Source: Sphingomonas sp. DG1-23 (GTDB taxonomy: Bacteria > Pseudomonadota > Alphaproteobacteria > Sphingomonadales > Sphingomonadaceae). Taken from it: 64,000 nt of DNA. Below are positions 9,659 through 17,417 of the stretch, piece after piece. The notes beneath the pieces were generated by a model. That model was not told the origin of the DNA and searched no databases. It worked only from the letters and a program-made list of their open reading frames with translations. A program made the translations under genes and the position numbers. The stretch covers positions 1 through 64,000 of the forward strand of contig NZ_JAVAMA010000009.1 of assembly GCF_030730875.1 (NCBI RefSeq). The letters run 5' to 3'. Within the stretch, counting starts at the first letter, position 1, and each line of letters begins with the position of its first letter.

Positions 9659-10731
9659 CAGTGCAGGCCTGCGGGATCGAGCGCGGTGCGCTGCGCGACG
9701 ATCTGCGCCGAGCGCGCGCGGAGCGCATCGGGCGCGGCGATCAGCCCGCGCTGGGTGAGCTTGCCCTTCGGGTTCCACATCGACGCATAGAGCGCGAGAA
9801 AATCGGCGAGCCCCGGCACCGCGCGCAGATGGCGCTTCTTCACATAGAGGTACAGCGGCCGCGCGCCGGGATAGGTCCCGTCGGCGATACTGGCATAGGT
9901 CGGGGCGACACCGTCGATCGGCACGCCGTGGAGCCGGTCGATATTCTCCTCGAGATACGAATAGCCGAACACGCCGAGCGCATTGGGATTGGCGGCGAGC
10001 CCCTGGACGATCAGATTGTCGTTCTCGCCCTTGTCGATATAGGGCCCGTCGTCGCGGATGCGTTTGCAGCGGCTGTCATAGGGCGCGGTGTCCCTGGCGG
10101 CCTTGAGCGCCTTGGCCTCCGGATCCGCCTTCGCGCAGCCCGGCTCGAGCACGAGCTCGACCAGTGCGTCGCGGGTGCCGCTCGTCGCGGGCGGGCCCAT
10201 CACCTGGATCGGCAAAGCGGGGAGCGAAGGGTTGACGTCGCGCCACGTCCGCGCGGTGTTGGGCTTGCCCAGCGGATTGGCGGCGAGGGCGCGATAGACG
10301 TCCTGCTTGCTGAGCATGAGCTTGGGCCCGTTGTTCGCCTCGGCCAACGCCACGCCGTCGACGCCGATCTGGACTTCGATGATCTCGCCGACGCCATTGG
10401 CCTGGCAGAGTTCGTATTCGGACTTCTTGATGCGGCGGCTGGCATTGGCAATGTCCGGGAATTCCCAGCCGATGCCTTCGCAGAAGCGCTTGAGCCCCGC
10501 GCCGGTGCCGATCGATTCGACCACCGGCGCCTTGCGCCCGCCGCCCTGGTTGACGAAGGTCTCGGCAACGGCGGTGGTGAACGGATAGACCGTCGACGAG
10601 CCCACGACGCGGATCTCTCGCGCCGTGTTGCTGTCGCAGCCGGCGAGGGTGAGCGCCGCCGCTGCAATCAGGCCGAACCTGCCGAAAATGTCGCGAACTC
10701 CCGCAATGCCCCGAGTCGTGCTCGTTGGCAC
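9658..10731 (-). CDS. pstS: Phosphate-binding lipoprotein PstS
   Basis: A periplasmic solute-binding protein of 357 residues. The lipoprotein signal ends in LAGC with the lipidated Cys at about residue 32, so it is probably membrane-anchored. The mature part starts with the typical phosphate-binding segment IRVVGSSTVYPFTTAVAE and later has PPATSGTRDAL, both of the PstS type. Translation starts at a GTG (10731), 33 bases after the phoR stop. A candidate Pho box lies 25-42 bases upstream, overlapping the end of phoR, so pstS and the genes behind it can probably be raised independently of phoR. Confidence 0.93.
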   Translation of the reverse strand: MPTSTTRGIAGVRDIFGRFGLIAAAALTLAGCDSNTAREIRVVGSSTVYPFTTAVAETFVNQGGGRKAPVVESIGTGAGLKRFCEGIGWEFPDIANASRRIKKSEYELCQANGVGEIIEVQIGVDGVALAEANNGPKLMLSKQDVYRALAANPLGKPNTARTWRDVNPSLPALPIQVMGPPATSGTRDALVELVLEPGCAKADPEAKALKAARDTAPYDSRCKRIRDDGPYIDKGENDNLIVQGLAANPNALGVFGYSYLEENIDRLHGVPIDGVAPTYASIADGTYPGARPLYLYVKKRHLRAVPGLADFLALYASMWNPKGKLTQRGLIAAPDALRARSAQIVAQRTALDPAGLH

Positions 10732-10755
10732 GCACGCCGCGTGTCTTTCAGTCCG

Positions 10756-10773
10756 GTTACGTCTTTATGACAC
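10756..10773 (-). promoter_or_regulatory. Candidate Pho box in front of pstS
   Basis: On the minus strand the 18 bases read GTGTCATAAAGACGTAAC. The first half matches the PhoB half-site TGTCATA almost perfectly; the second half is degenerate. It covers the last codons and TAA stop of phoR and ends 25 bases before the pstS GTG, a suitable position for PhoB activation. Confidence 0.5.
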
Positions 10774-11967
10774 TCGCCGAACCGGCAGGACCATGGTCAC
10801 ATTGGTGCCCTTGCCGACGGTGCTGGCGATGTCGAGCCGGCCCCGATGGCGCTCGACGATATGCTTGACGATGGCGAGGCCGAGGCCGGTCCCGCCCAGA
10901 GAGCGGCTGCGTCCCGAATCGACGCGGTAGAAGCGTTCGGTCAGCCGCGGGATATGCTGCGCCGGGATGCCTTCGCCTTCGTCGGCGACGCTCAGCCGCA
11001 CCATCGCCTCGCCTTCCGGCTGGAGCGCGATCGTCACCGGGGTGCCCTCGCGGCCATATTTCATCGCATTGCCGATGACGTTGTGGAGCAACTGGCTGAG
11101 CTGGGTCGGATCGCCCGCCACCGGCGCCACATCGGCGATCTGGGTGACCAGATCGGCGGCGCGCGGGCTGCCCGAGAGTTCGTTGGTGACCTGCCCGATC
11201 AGTTCGGCGAGATTCACGGCCTTGTCGGGTGCGCGATATTTCTCGGCCTCGATTCGACTCAGCGAAATCAGGTCCTCGATCAGCTGCTGCATCCGCTGCG
11301 CCTCGCCGAACACGATCTTGAGGAAGCGCGCGCGCGTGCCCGGATCGTCGCCGGCATCTTCGCGTAAAGTCTCGACATAGCCGAGCAACGACGCGAGCGG
11401 AGTGCGCAATTCGTGGCTGGCATTGGCGACGAAGTCGACGCGCATCCGTTCTGCGGCGTAATTGCCGGTACGATCGATCAGATGTACCACGCGGCGGCCG
11501 TCGTGAAGCGTGCGCACCCGCATCTCCCAGCGCTGCTCGCGCGTGCCGAGGCCTACCAGATGGATCGGCGCGCCGGGGGCATTGTCGTCGGGGCGCATCA
11601 GCCGCTCGGCGGCGGCGGGGTGGCGGATCGCGACGCGGACGTCCTCACCCAACACATGCCCGCCGAGCAATTCGCGCGCGCCCTGATTGGCCGCCTCGAC
11701 CCGGTGGTCGGCGATCACCAGCAGCGGTTCGCCGATCGCCTCGATCACGTCGGCGATCGCCGGCTCGCTGTCCGACGGCGCGGCGAGGAGCGAGGAGGGC
11801 GGCGGCGGGGCGTCGCCCCCGCTTGCCGCGATCAGCACCGCCGCCGCGGCGCAGACCAGAACGACGAGGCTCGCCTGCGCATCCCCGTTGAGCAACAGGC
11901 TCGCCGCCGCGGCGATTGCCGCGACGACGAGTGCGAGCGCTGTCCGGACCCCGAGAAAGGCATGCAT
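10765..11967 (-). CDS. phoR: Phosphate regulon sensor histidine kinase PhoR
   Basis: A 400-residue membrane-bound kinase. Two hydrophobic helices occupy the first 55 residues, a PAS-like domain follows (about 80-170), then a HisKA domain with the phosphoacceptor His in NASHELRTPLASLLG, and a HATPase_c domain with an N box, DEGEGIP and GTGLGLAIVKH. The start at 11967 (MHAFLG) is chosen over 12018 because the hydrophobic helix then begins normally. It is the first gene of the pho/pst run, transcribed away from the gene at 12030, and should phosphorylate PhoB under phosphate limitation. Confidence 0.93.
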   Translation of the reverse strand: MHAFLGVRTALALVVAAIAAAASLLLNGDAQASLVVLVCAAAAVLIAASGGDAPPPPSSLLAAPSDSEPAIADVIEAIGEPLLVIADHRVEAANQGARELLGGHVLGEDVRVAIRHPAAAERLMRPDDNAPGAPIHLVGLGTREQRWEMRVRTLHDGRRVVHLIDRTGNYAAERMRVDFVANASHELRTPLASLLGYVETLREDAGDDPGTRARFLKIVFGEAQRMQQLIEDLISLSRIEAEKYRAPDKAVNLAELIGQVTNELSGSPRAADLVTQIADVAPVAGDPTQLSQLLHNVIGNAMKYGREGTPVTIALQPEGEAMVRLSVADEGEGIPAQHIPRLTERFYRVDSGRSRSLGGTGLGLAIVKHIVERHRGRLDIASTVGKGTNVTMVLPVRRVS

Positions 11968-12029
11968 ATGTCCCGTTCTAGGCACGGATTTACGATTGCG
12001 AAAGCCGCGCGGGCGCATGACAAGGCATC

Positions 12030-12419
12030 ATGGCCGATCAACCTACCGGACCTGCCGCCCCCAGCCGTCGCGCATTGATGCTCGGCGCGGCCGGGGCGTC
12101 GGCGATCGTCTCGATCCGTCCTGCGCTCGCGCAGACCAGCGCGTCGGTGATGAATTGCGAGATTCCCGTCCCCGATCCGGCGCGTGCGGGCAATTACATC
12201 GCTGCCGACGGCACGCTGGTGCCCGCCGGCACGCCAGGGGCCTATCCGCCGCCGGGGACCGCGTTCAAGGCCGAAGACGTCAAGCGCGCACTGTCGGGCG
12301 GCACCTTGCCCGGCACCGATCAACAGAGCAGCCGCGCCTACACCAATTACATCCGCCGCCTGCAATCGGGCACCAGCGGCTTCACCTGCTTCGCATCGTT
12401 GCAGATGCCGCGCGGCTGA
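12030..12419 (+). CDS. Small Tat-signal exported protein, unknown function
   Basis: A 129-residue protein whose N-terminus carries a twin-arginine signal (SRRALMLGAAGASAIV) ending in ALA-Q. The mature part of about 95 residues has two cysteines (MNCEIP and FTCFAS) and a Pro/Gly-rich middle (GTPGAYPPPGTAF). I do not recognise the family. It diverges from phoR, 62 bases away, and is separated from the downstream PqqD/HprK cassette by a 324-base gap holding a palindromic repeat, so it may or may not belong to that system. Tat export suggests folding or cofactor acquisition in the cytoplasm before transport, but no cofactor motif is visible. Confidence 0.65.
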   Translation: MADQPTGPAAPSRRALMLGAAGASAIVSIRPALAQTSASVMNCEIPVPDPARAGNYIAADGTLVPAGTPGAYPPPGTAFKAEDVKRALSGGTLPGTDQQSSRAYTNYIRRLQSGTSGFTCFASLQMPRG

Positions 12420-12501
12420 GGCCGCCCGCCGAGAGCTTGTCGAAGCATTGCTCTTTCTCCAAACCGCGGGCGTGATATTTTACGCCGCGTCCCGATCTGA
12501 T

Positions 12502-12726
12502 TTGTTCACGCGGAGACGCGGAGACGCGGAGAAGGTGTTCGCGCAACGACGCAACGACGCTACGACCAGTTTATGCCGCGCGAGCGGCCTTCCATGGGGA
12601 GCGCTCGCCGCGCGGGATGGCGTGGGAGGGGCGGCTGACGCCGCCGAACAGTTCAGCCTCGTCGCGTTGTCGGGTCGTTGCGCGAACCCATTTCTCCTGC
12701 GCGTCTCCGCGTCTCCGCGTGAACAA
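12502..12726. repeat. Complex palindromic intergenic element
   Basis: Two arms of about 60 bases (12502-12562 and 12661-12726) are inverted copies with small differences; each holds tandem copies of CGGAGACG followed by TTCGCGCAACGAC. Between them lies a second dyad built on CCGCGCGAGCG / CGCTCGCCGCGCGG. The element could fold into a long branched hairpin and resembles REP/BIME-type repeats. It fills the gap between the Tat-signal protein gene and the pqqD-like gene and contains no credible coding frame. Confidence 0.75.
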
Positions 12727-12743
12727 GACAAAGCTCTTCCCCA

Positions 12744-13013
12744 ATGACGCGCTACGAGGCGGCCCCCAAGGAGACGCTGCGCATCGTCCCGCTCGATGCG
12801 CTGACGCTGGTCTATCACCGCGCCTCGGGCATCACCCATATCGTCGACACCCCGGTGCCCGAAATCCTCGAGGCACTGACGCAGGGCCCGCTCGCCGCGC
12901 CCGAACTGCTCGCGCTGCTTGGCGAGCGCTTCGATCTCGCCGACGCCGACCCGGAAGCGCTCGCCGCGCGTCTCGACGAGCTTGCCGCCGTCGGCCTGGT
13001 GGAGCGGCTGTGA
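12744..13013 (+). CDS. PqqD-family peptide chaperone of HPr-rel-A type
   Basis: An 89-residue protein of the PqqD fold (RiPP recognition element). It shows the usual order: a beta-hairpin (IVPLDALTLVYHRASG), the segment THIVDTPVPEILEAL, then a helical winged-helix-like part ending in LDELAAVGLVERL. PqqD-like domains bind leader peptides of ribosomally made peptides and present them to modifying enzymes. The stop overlaps the GTG start of the HprK-related kinase (GTGA), so the two are translationally coupled. This pairing is known as the HPr-rel-A system, whose product has not been defined to my knowledge. Confidence 0.8.
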   Translation: MTRYEAAPKETLRIVPLDALTLVYHRASGITHIVDTPVPEILEALTQGPLAAPELLALLGERFDLADADPEALAARLDELAAVGLVERL

Positions 13014-13864
13014 GGCACGTCGCCGCGCTCCGCATCGGCCCGATCGGTTTCCGCATCGGCAGCGACTGGCGCGCGCCGGTCGCCGCGATCGAGGACCTCT
13101 ACCGCGACTATCCGCAGCCCGAGAGCGGCATTCCCGACTTCAACGTCCACCTCTTCGCCGCACGGCCATGGCGGCTTTTGTTGCGCCCCTCGGTCCATAT
13201 CGGCGGCGATTTCGTCATCCCCGACGCCGCGCCGCTGCCGCTCGCGCAGGGGTTGCTCGCCGCTGAGATGGGGATGAACCTGCAGATGGCACTCGGCCAG
13301 CGCCGCTATCTGCTGCTCCACGCCTCCGCGGTCGAGCGCGACGGCAAGGCGCTGCTGATGACCGGCATGTCGGGCGCCGGCAAATCGACTCTCGCCGCAT
13401 TGCTGATGGCCAAAGGCTGGCGGCTGATGGGGGACGAATTCGCGTTGCTCGATCCCGCGACGGGGCTGATCCATGGCTTCCCGCGGCTGATCAGCCTCAA
13501 GAACGAAGCGATCGGCGTGCTCGAGCGCGCGCTGCCCGACGCGCGGTTCGGCCCGCGGCTGGAAGGCACGCCAAAAGGCACGATCCGCCACCTCGTCCCT
13601 GATACCCGCGCCATCGTCGCGATGGCCGAGCCCGCCGTGCTGCGCCTGATCCTGTTTCCCAGCTATGGTTTCGCCGCCGCCGAGCGCGCGGTGCTGCCCA
13701 GCGAGACCTTCGTGCGCCTGACTCAGGCCTCGACCAATTATGTCGCGCTCGCCGAACGCGGCTTCGATGCGCTCACCAGGCTGGTCCGCGAAACCCCGGC
13801 GCATGCGCTCGATTATCCCGATACCGAGACTGCGCTCGATCAGGTTGAGCGGCTCTGGGCATGA
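13010..13864 (+). CDS. HprK-related kinase A
   Basis: A 284-residue protein of the HPr kinase/PEP carboxykinase-like fold. The P-loop GMSGAGKST lies near residue 120, preceded by LLHASAVE and followed by MGDEFALLD, the arrangement seen in HprK-type kinases. The N-terminal 100 residues are family-specific. Related kinases in lasso-peptide clusters (ThcoK, PadeK) phosphorylate the C-terminal Ser of the precursor peptide; whether this one does is inference. Translation starts at GTG 13010 inside the stop region of the pqqD-like gene and ends overlapping the start of the nucleotidyltransferase gene by 4 bases. The open frame upstream to 12617 is not this protein. Confidence 0.85.
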   Translation: MRHVAALRIGPIGFRIGSDWRAPVAAIEDLYRDYPQPESGIPDFNVHLFAARPWRLLLRPSVHIGGDFVIPDAAPLPLAQGLLAAEMGMNLQMALGQRRYLLLHASAVERDGKALLMTGMSGAGKSTLAALLMAKGWRLMGDEFALLDPATGLIHGFPRLISLKNEAIGVLERALPDARFGPRLEGTPKGTIRHLVPDTRAIVAMAEPAVLRLILFPSYGFAAAERAVLPSETFVRLTQASTNYVALAERGFDALTRLVRETPAHALDYPDTETALDQVERLWA

Positions 13865-14859
13865 CCGCCGCCCGCCTTCTCACCGAAGCGTTGCGCGACC
13901 CGGCGACGGTCGTGCGCCTCGACGGCGCCGGATGGACCGCGTTGCTCGCCGTCGCGCGCGCCGAGCAATTGATCGGCACCCTGGCCCACCGGCTCGCCGG
14001 CCTGGCAATGCCGGCCGCCGCGGCCCGCATTCTCGACGATGCCCGCGCCTCGGCGGAGCAAGGCCGCATCGCCGCTCTGTGGGAAGCCGAGATGGCACGC
14101 CGCGCGCTCGCGCCGCTCGACATGCCGGTGATCTTGCTCAAGGGCACCGCCTACGCTGCGGCCGGGCTCGCCGCGAGCGCCGGCCGCGCGATCGGCGACC
14201 TCGACATCCTCGTCCCCCGCATGCGGCTGGATGAGGCCGAGGCCGCCTTGCTCGCCGCCGGCTGGGAATGGGTGAAGCCCGATCCGTATGACGATCTCTA
14301 TTATCGTCGCTGGATGCACGAGCTTCCGCCGCTGATCCATCGCGAGCGGGATCGGATGATCGACGTCCACCATACGATCCTTCCGCTGACCGCGCGCATC
14401 ACGCCCGACGTCGACGCGCTGATCGCCGACAGCGAGGTGCTGGAGAACGGGCTTCGCATCCTCGCGCCGGACGACCGGATCTGCCATGCCGCGGCCCATC
14501 TCTTCGCGGACGGCGATCTCGCCGGCGGTTTGCGCAACCTCTGGGACGTGCATTGCCTCGTCGGGGAATGCGACGCCGCCGCCCTCGCGGCACGGGCGGC
14601 GCGCCACGGCCTCGAATGCGCAGTCGAACGCGCGCTGCGCCTCGCCGATCGCCTCTACGGTACCGGCCTGTCAGCCGAAGGAGAAAGCGGGAGCGGCGAC
14701 CGATGGTATCTGCGCCGTCTGCTCGCCCGTGACGGCTGGGGCCGGCCGATCCACAAGCTCACGCGCCTGGGCTTCTATGTGCGCGGCCATTGGCTCCGAA
14801 TGCCGCCAATATTGCTCGCGCGACATTTATTCAGGAAGTGGCGATCCGGATTGTCTTGA
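13861..14859 (+). CDS. Nucleotidyltransferase family protein (NTP_transf_5-like)
   Basis: A 332-residue protein with the Pol-beta-type nucleotidyltransferase motif GRAIGDLDILVP near residues 110-122, preceded by LLKGTAYAAAGL. The rest is helical and Arg-rich. The family (uncharacterised nucleotidyltransferases) occurs beside HprK-like kinases in lasso-peptide and exopolysaccharide loci. It overlaps the kinase gene by 4 bases (ATGA), which makes the three genes one translational unit: peptide-binding protein, kinase, nucleotidyltransferase. The substrate is unknown. It ends just before an A/T-rich gap. Confidence 0.8.
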   Translation: MTAARLLTEALRDPATVVRLDGAGWTALLAVARAEQLIGTLAHRLAGLAMPAAAARILDDARASAEQGRIAALWEAEMARRALAPLDMPVILLKGTAYAAAGLAASAGRAIGDLDILVPRMRLDEAEAALLAAGWEWVKPDPYDDLYYRRWMHELPPLIHRERDRMIDVHHTILPLTARITPDVDALIADSEVLENGLRILAPDDRICHAAAHLFADGDLAGGLRNLWDVHCLVGECDAAALAARAARHGLECAVERALRLADRLYGTGLSAEGESGSGDRWYLRRLLARDGWGRPIHKLTRLGFYVRGHWLRMPPILLARHLFRKWRSGLS

Positions 14860-15221
14860 ATAAACTATTAATCATAATAGATGCGTAAACTATTCTGCGA
14901 CGCTGCAATTGTGATTGCGGGATGTTCTGAAAGATTATGCCCTGCCTCGCGCTTTTGTGTTGAAGGCGTGCTGCTAGCATATTACATACATTAGAGGTTC
15001 AGCCGGGGCGTGTCAGTCACGTTTCCGTTGAGCAGCTTTCACCCGATCAAAAATAATAAATTTCGGGCGAAACAACCTTCCGGTGCGCAGGCACGGGGAG
15101 AACGGCGGTTCCGCGTTAGCGATTTGTTAACCTTTCCGAAGCGAAAGTTAACTTGCGACCGGGACAATCGGGGCAGACGGCAAGGGGCGCAGATTGATGT
15201 AGTCAGGGCAGTGAGGCTTTT
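14860..15221. other. Intergenic region, A/T-rich, no convincing gene
   Basis: The 362 bases start with an A/T-rich stretch containing two copies of TAAACTATT (near 14861 and 14886) and then become GC-rich. An open frame at 15010-15225 exists, but its composition and lack of a ribosome site argue against a gene. A CtrA-like box and an inverted repeat lie at 15116-15152. Confidence 0.5.
15116..15152 (+). promoter_or_regulatory. CtrA-like box plus inverted repeat upstream of the 15222 gene
   Basis: TTAG-N7-TTAAC at 15116-15131 resembles the CtrA consensus TTAA-N7-TTAA of alphaproteobacteria. It overlaps an imperfect dyad (GTTAACCTTTC ... GAAAGTTAAC, 15126-15152). The distance to the start codon is about 70-105 bases, suitable for promoter control. 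This is a pattern match only. Confidence 0.35.
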
Positions 15222-15530
15222 GTGATCGACGAATCCGCGCAGGCTTACGAATCCGCCGACGCAAAGACGATTGTCGACGCCTTATGGTCGAACTGGCCCA
15301 TCGTGGTGACGCTGCGTGCCGCCGACGTCGGCATGGGCAGCGCCGATCGCGTCACCGATTTCATCCAGAATTTCCAGGATCTCAGCGACGCCGGCCTGAT
15401 CAGCTATGAAGCATTCGTCGTCGGTCCCGGCGGTCCGCAGGTCATCGATGCGGCGCTAACCGCGCGCGGTCGCGCATGGATGGCGCGGCGCGAGAATCTG
15501 CCGCTGATGCCGCATCAGCTGGCGAGTTGA
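15222..15530 (+). CDS. Conserved-looking hypothetical protein
   Basis: A 102-residue soluble protein, starting at GTG 15222. Codon use is normal for the window. The sequence holds a predicted helix-strand pattern (IVDALWSNWPIVVTLRAADVG, quoted in part as VDALWSNWPIVV) and a C-terminal ALTARGRAWMARRE segment, which has the look of the end of a small winged-helix domain (AELTARGR is common in such proteins). No DNA-binding motif is certain. Its last 16 bases overlap the end of the convergent GAF-domain gene. A CtrA-like box lies upstream. Function unknown. Confidence 0.65.
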   Translation: MIDESAQAYESADAKTIVDALWSNWPIVVTLRAADVGMGSADRVTDFIQNFQDLSDAGLISYEAFVVGPGGPQVIDAALTARGRAWMARRENLPLMPHQLAS

Positions 15531-15961
15531 GGCTGGCGGATCAGATCGGCGACGATGTCGGCGATCGTCCGCAGGATCCCGAGATCGTGACCGTCGAACA
15601 CGCGCTGCCCGCGCTGGATCGCGACGATGCGTCCGAGCGGGGTGCCATCCGCGTCGTGGAGCGGGACGCAGGCATAGGATTGAAAGCCGCTCGCGCTCGC
15701 CTCGATCGGGTCGGCGAGCTGCCAGAGCAGTGCCTCCGAAGGCTCGGCCTCGCCGCCGGCAAGCAATATCCCGGCAGTGGTCAGGCGTTCGGCCGCGCCC
15801 AGCGCGCGCTGGCGCTCGGCATAATGGCGAAGATCGACGATCGCGCCGTCCGCCGCCAAGGTGAGCTGAACGAGCTCAGCCAGTTTGGCCGAAGCGATCC
15901 GCCCGCCCGGATGGCGGTCGTCCGCCTCCCATGAGGCTTGCCTTGACCCCTTCAACAACAT
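15515..15961 (-). CDS. GAF-domain protein
   Basis: A 148-residue cytoplasmic protein made essentially of one GAF domain: LTLAADGAIVDLRHYAERQ, then SGFQSYACVPLHDADGTPLGR and HDLGILRTIADIVADL, the closing helix typical of GAF (quoted in pieces). No output domain is attached, so it may be a small-molecule sensor acting through another protein, or a methionine-sulfoxide-type stand-alone GAF. ATG at 15961 follows a G-rich ribosome site; the frame is open to 16051 without better support. It converges on the 15222 gene with a 16-base overlap of the two coding ends. Confidence 0.65.
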   Translation of the reverse strand: MLLKGSRQASWEADDRHPGGRIASAKLAELVQLTLAADGAIVDLRHYAERQRALGAAERLTTAGILLAGGEAEPSEALLWQLADPIEASASGFQSYACVPLHDADGTPLGRIVAIQRGQRVFDGHDLGILRTIADIVADLIRQPQLAS

Positions 15962-16097
15962 CCCCCCGAAGCGACCCACGCTTGTTCCCCTCCTGCATGC
16001 TCGATCGGATGTACGGGAAAAGCAAGACCCCGGCGTAGTCAGGTGAATCACGGGTCGCGCCGGAGAATTATGGCCGCCGCGCGCGTTTCGGTCGTGA

Positions 16098-16673
16098 TCA
16101 GCCGCCGAAGAAGAGGTGCTGGATCAGGATCTTCGCGCCGATCAGAATCAGCAAGATGCCGCCGACGATCTCGGCGAGCTTTCCCAGCCGCGCGCCCGAA
16201 GCCGCGCCGATGCGCACGCCGGCGACGCACAGCCCGGCGGTGACCAGGCCGATCACCCCGCAGGCGATCAAAACCGGCGCGCCGATCATCGGCAGGGTGA
16301 TCCCCGCCGCCGCGGCGTCGACGCTGGTCGCGACGGCCGCGCCGAGCAATGCCCAGCCGATCAAGGCGGGGGCAGGGGTGGCCTCCTCGCCGGCTGTGCC
16401 TTCGCGCACCATCTTCGCGCCGAGCAGCCCGAGCAGGACGAAGGCGACCCAATGGTCGACGTCGCGGATCATGCCTTCGAACGCAATGCCGAGCGCCCAG
16501 CCGATCAGCGGCATCAGCCCCTGCGCCAGCCCGAAGGCGGCGCCGATCCGCAGCGCGCCCGAGGCGCCGCGTCGCGCCGCGCCCTGCGCCACCGAGACCG
16601 CGAACGCGTCCATCGCCAGTCCCAATGACAAAGCGAGCAACGAGAAGACCGGCAGCATCGAACCGTCGTTCAT
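16098..16673 (-). CDS. mntP: Manganese efflux pump MntP
   Basis: A 191-residue, six-helix membrane protein with the duplicated DUF204 unit of MntP. The first repeat contains LSLGLAMDAFAVSVAQG and the second ATSVDAAAAG; the conserved acidic residues of both repeats are present. MntP exports Mn(II) and protects against manganese excess. It starts at 16673 and overlaps the gph gene by 4 bases (ATGA), so the two are probably co-transcribed. No mntP (yybP-ykoY) riboswitch was recognised upstream, as expected for a gene inside an operon. Confidence 0.9.
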   Translation of the reverse strand: MNDGSMLPVFSLLALSLGLAMDAFAVSVAQGAARRGASGALRIGAAFGLAQGLMPLIGWALGIAFEGMIRDVDHWVAFVLLGLLGAKMVREGTAGEEATPAPALIGWALLGAAVATSVDAAAAGITLPMIGAPVLIACGVIGLVTAGLCVAGVRIGAASGARLGKLAEIVGGILLILIGAKILIQHLFFGG

Positions 16674-17344
16674 GCGCCGAGCCGCTCCAGCGTCGGAACG
16701 AGTTCGTCGAAATGGTCGATCACCGCATCGGCTTCCAGTTCCGCGATCGGCTGCATCAGGAACCCGAAGCTGACCGCGATCGACGGGATGCCGGCATTCT
16801 TCGCCGCCTGGGTGTCGAAGATCGAATCGCCGACGAATGCCGCGCGTCCGCCGCCGCAGCGCCGGATCATCTCGCGGATTCCCGCGGGCGAGGGCTTGCG
16901 GCCGTCCGGCCCCATCGTGTCGCCGCCGATCACGCAGGCGAAGCGGTGATCGAGCGCCAGTGCGGCGACGAGCTTCACCGCGAGGCTCTCGGACTTGTTG
17001 GTGACGATCGCCAGTTTCGCGCCGCGCGCGTCGAGAGTATCCATCGCTTCGATCAGACCGGGAAACGGCCGGGTGCGATCCGCGATATGGTCGCCGTAGA
17101 ATGCGAGCAGTTCGGGATAGCTGCGCTCCAGCACCTCGGGATCGCACCCGCCCGAAGCCTCCAGCCCCTGATGGAGCATGAATTTCCCGCCGCGACCGAT
17201 CATCGGCTTGACCGCATCGATGCTTAGCGCCGGCCGGCCGAGCAGTTCCAGCGTGTGGTTGAGCGCGGCGGTCAGGTCGGCGCTGGTATCGAACAGCGTT
17301 CCGTCGAGGTCGAACCCGATTATGTCGAAGGGGAAGTCGGTCAT
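16670..17344 (-). CDS. gph: Phosphoglycolate phosphatase (HAD family)
   Basis: A 224-residue HAD hydrolase. Motif I is FDLDGTLFDT (nucleophile Asp near residue 11), motif II is IVTNKS, the Lys of motif III lies in GRKPSP and motif IV is FVGDSIFD. The cap domain between motifs I and II is of the helical type found in Gph. The likely reaction is dephosphorylation of 2-phosphoglycolate formed during DNA repair or photorespiration-like metabolism. The start MTDFPFD at 17344 fits; the open frame to 17566 is a shadow of the divergent glmU region. Overlaps mntP. Confidence 0.85.
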   Translation of the reverse strand: MTDFPFDIIGFDLDGTLFDTSADLTAALNHTLELLGRPALSIDAVKPMIGRGGKFMLHQGLEASGGCDPEVLERSYPELLAFYGDHIADRTRPFPGLIEAMDTLDARGAKLAIVTNKSESLAVKLVAALALDHRFACVIGGDTMGPDGRKPSPAGIREMIRRCGGGRAAFVGDSIFDTQAAKNAGIPSIAVSFGFLMQPIAELEADAVIDHFDELVPTLERLGA

Positions 17345-17417
17345 TGCAGCGCCTGCTGCCAGCAACGCTATGGAATTGGCAAGCTTGTCATGGCAGGGGC
17401 GTCTCCGGAGGGTTTGC

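Noticed and set aside
12502..12726. CRISPR-like array because of short tandem units
   Set aside because: The units are adjacent without spacers and form inverted arms; no cas gene is present.
15010..15225. 71-codon open frame before the 15222 gene
   Set aside because: No ribosome site, crosses the regulatory dyad, composition not protein-like.
17345..17417. Riboswitch between gph and glmU
   Set aside because: The gap is only 73 bases and shows no recognisable conserved fold.
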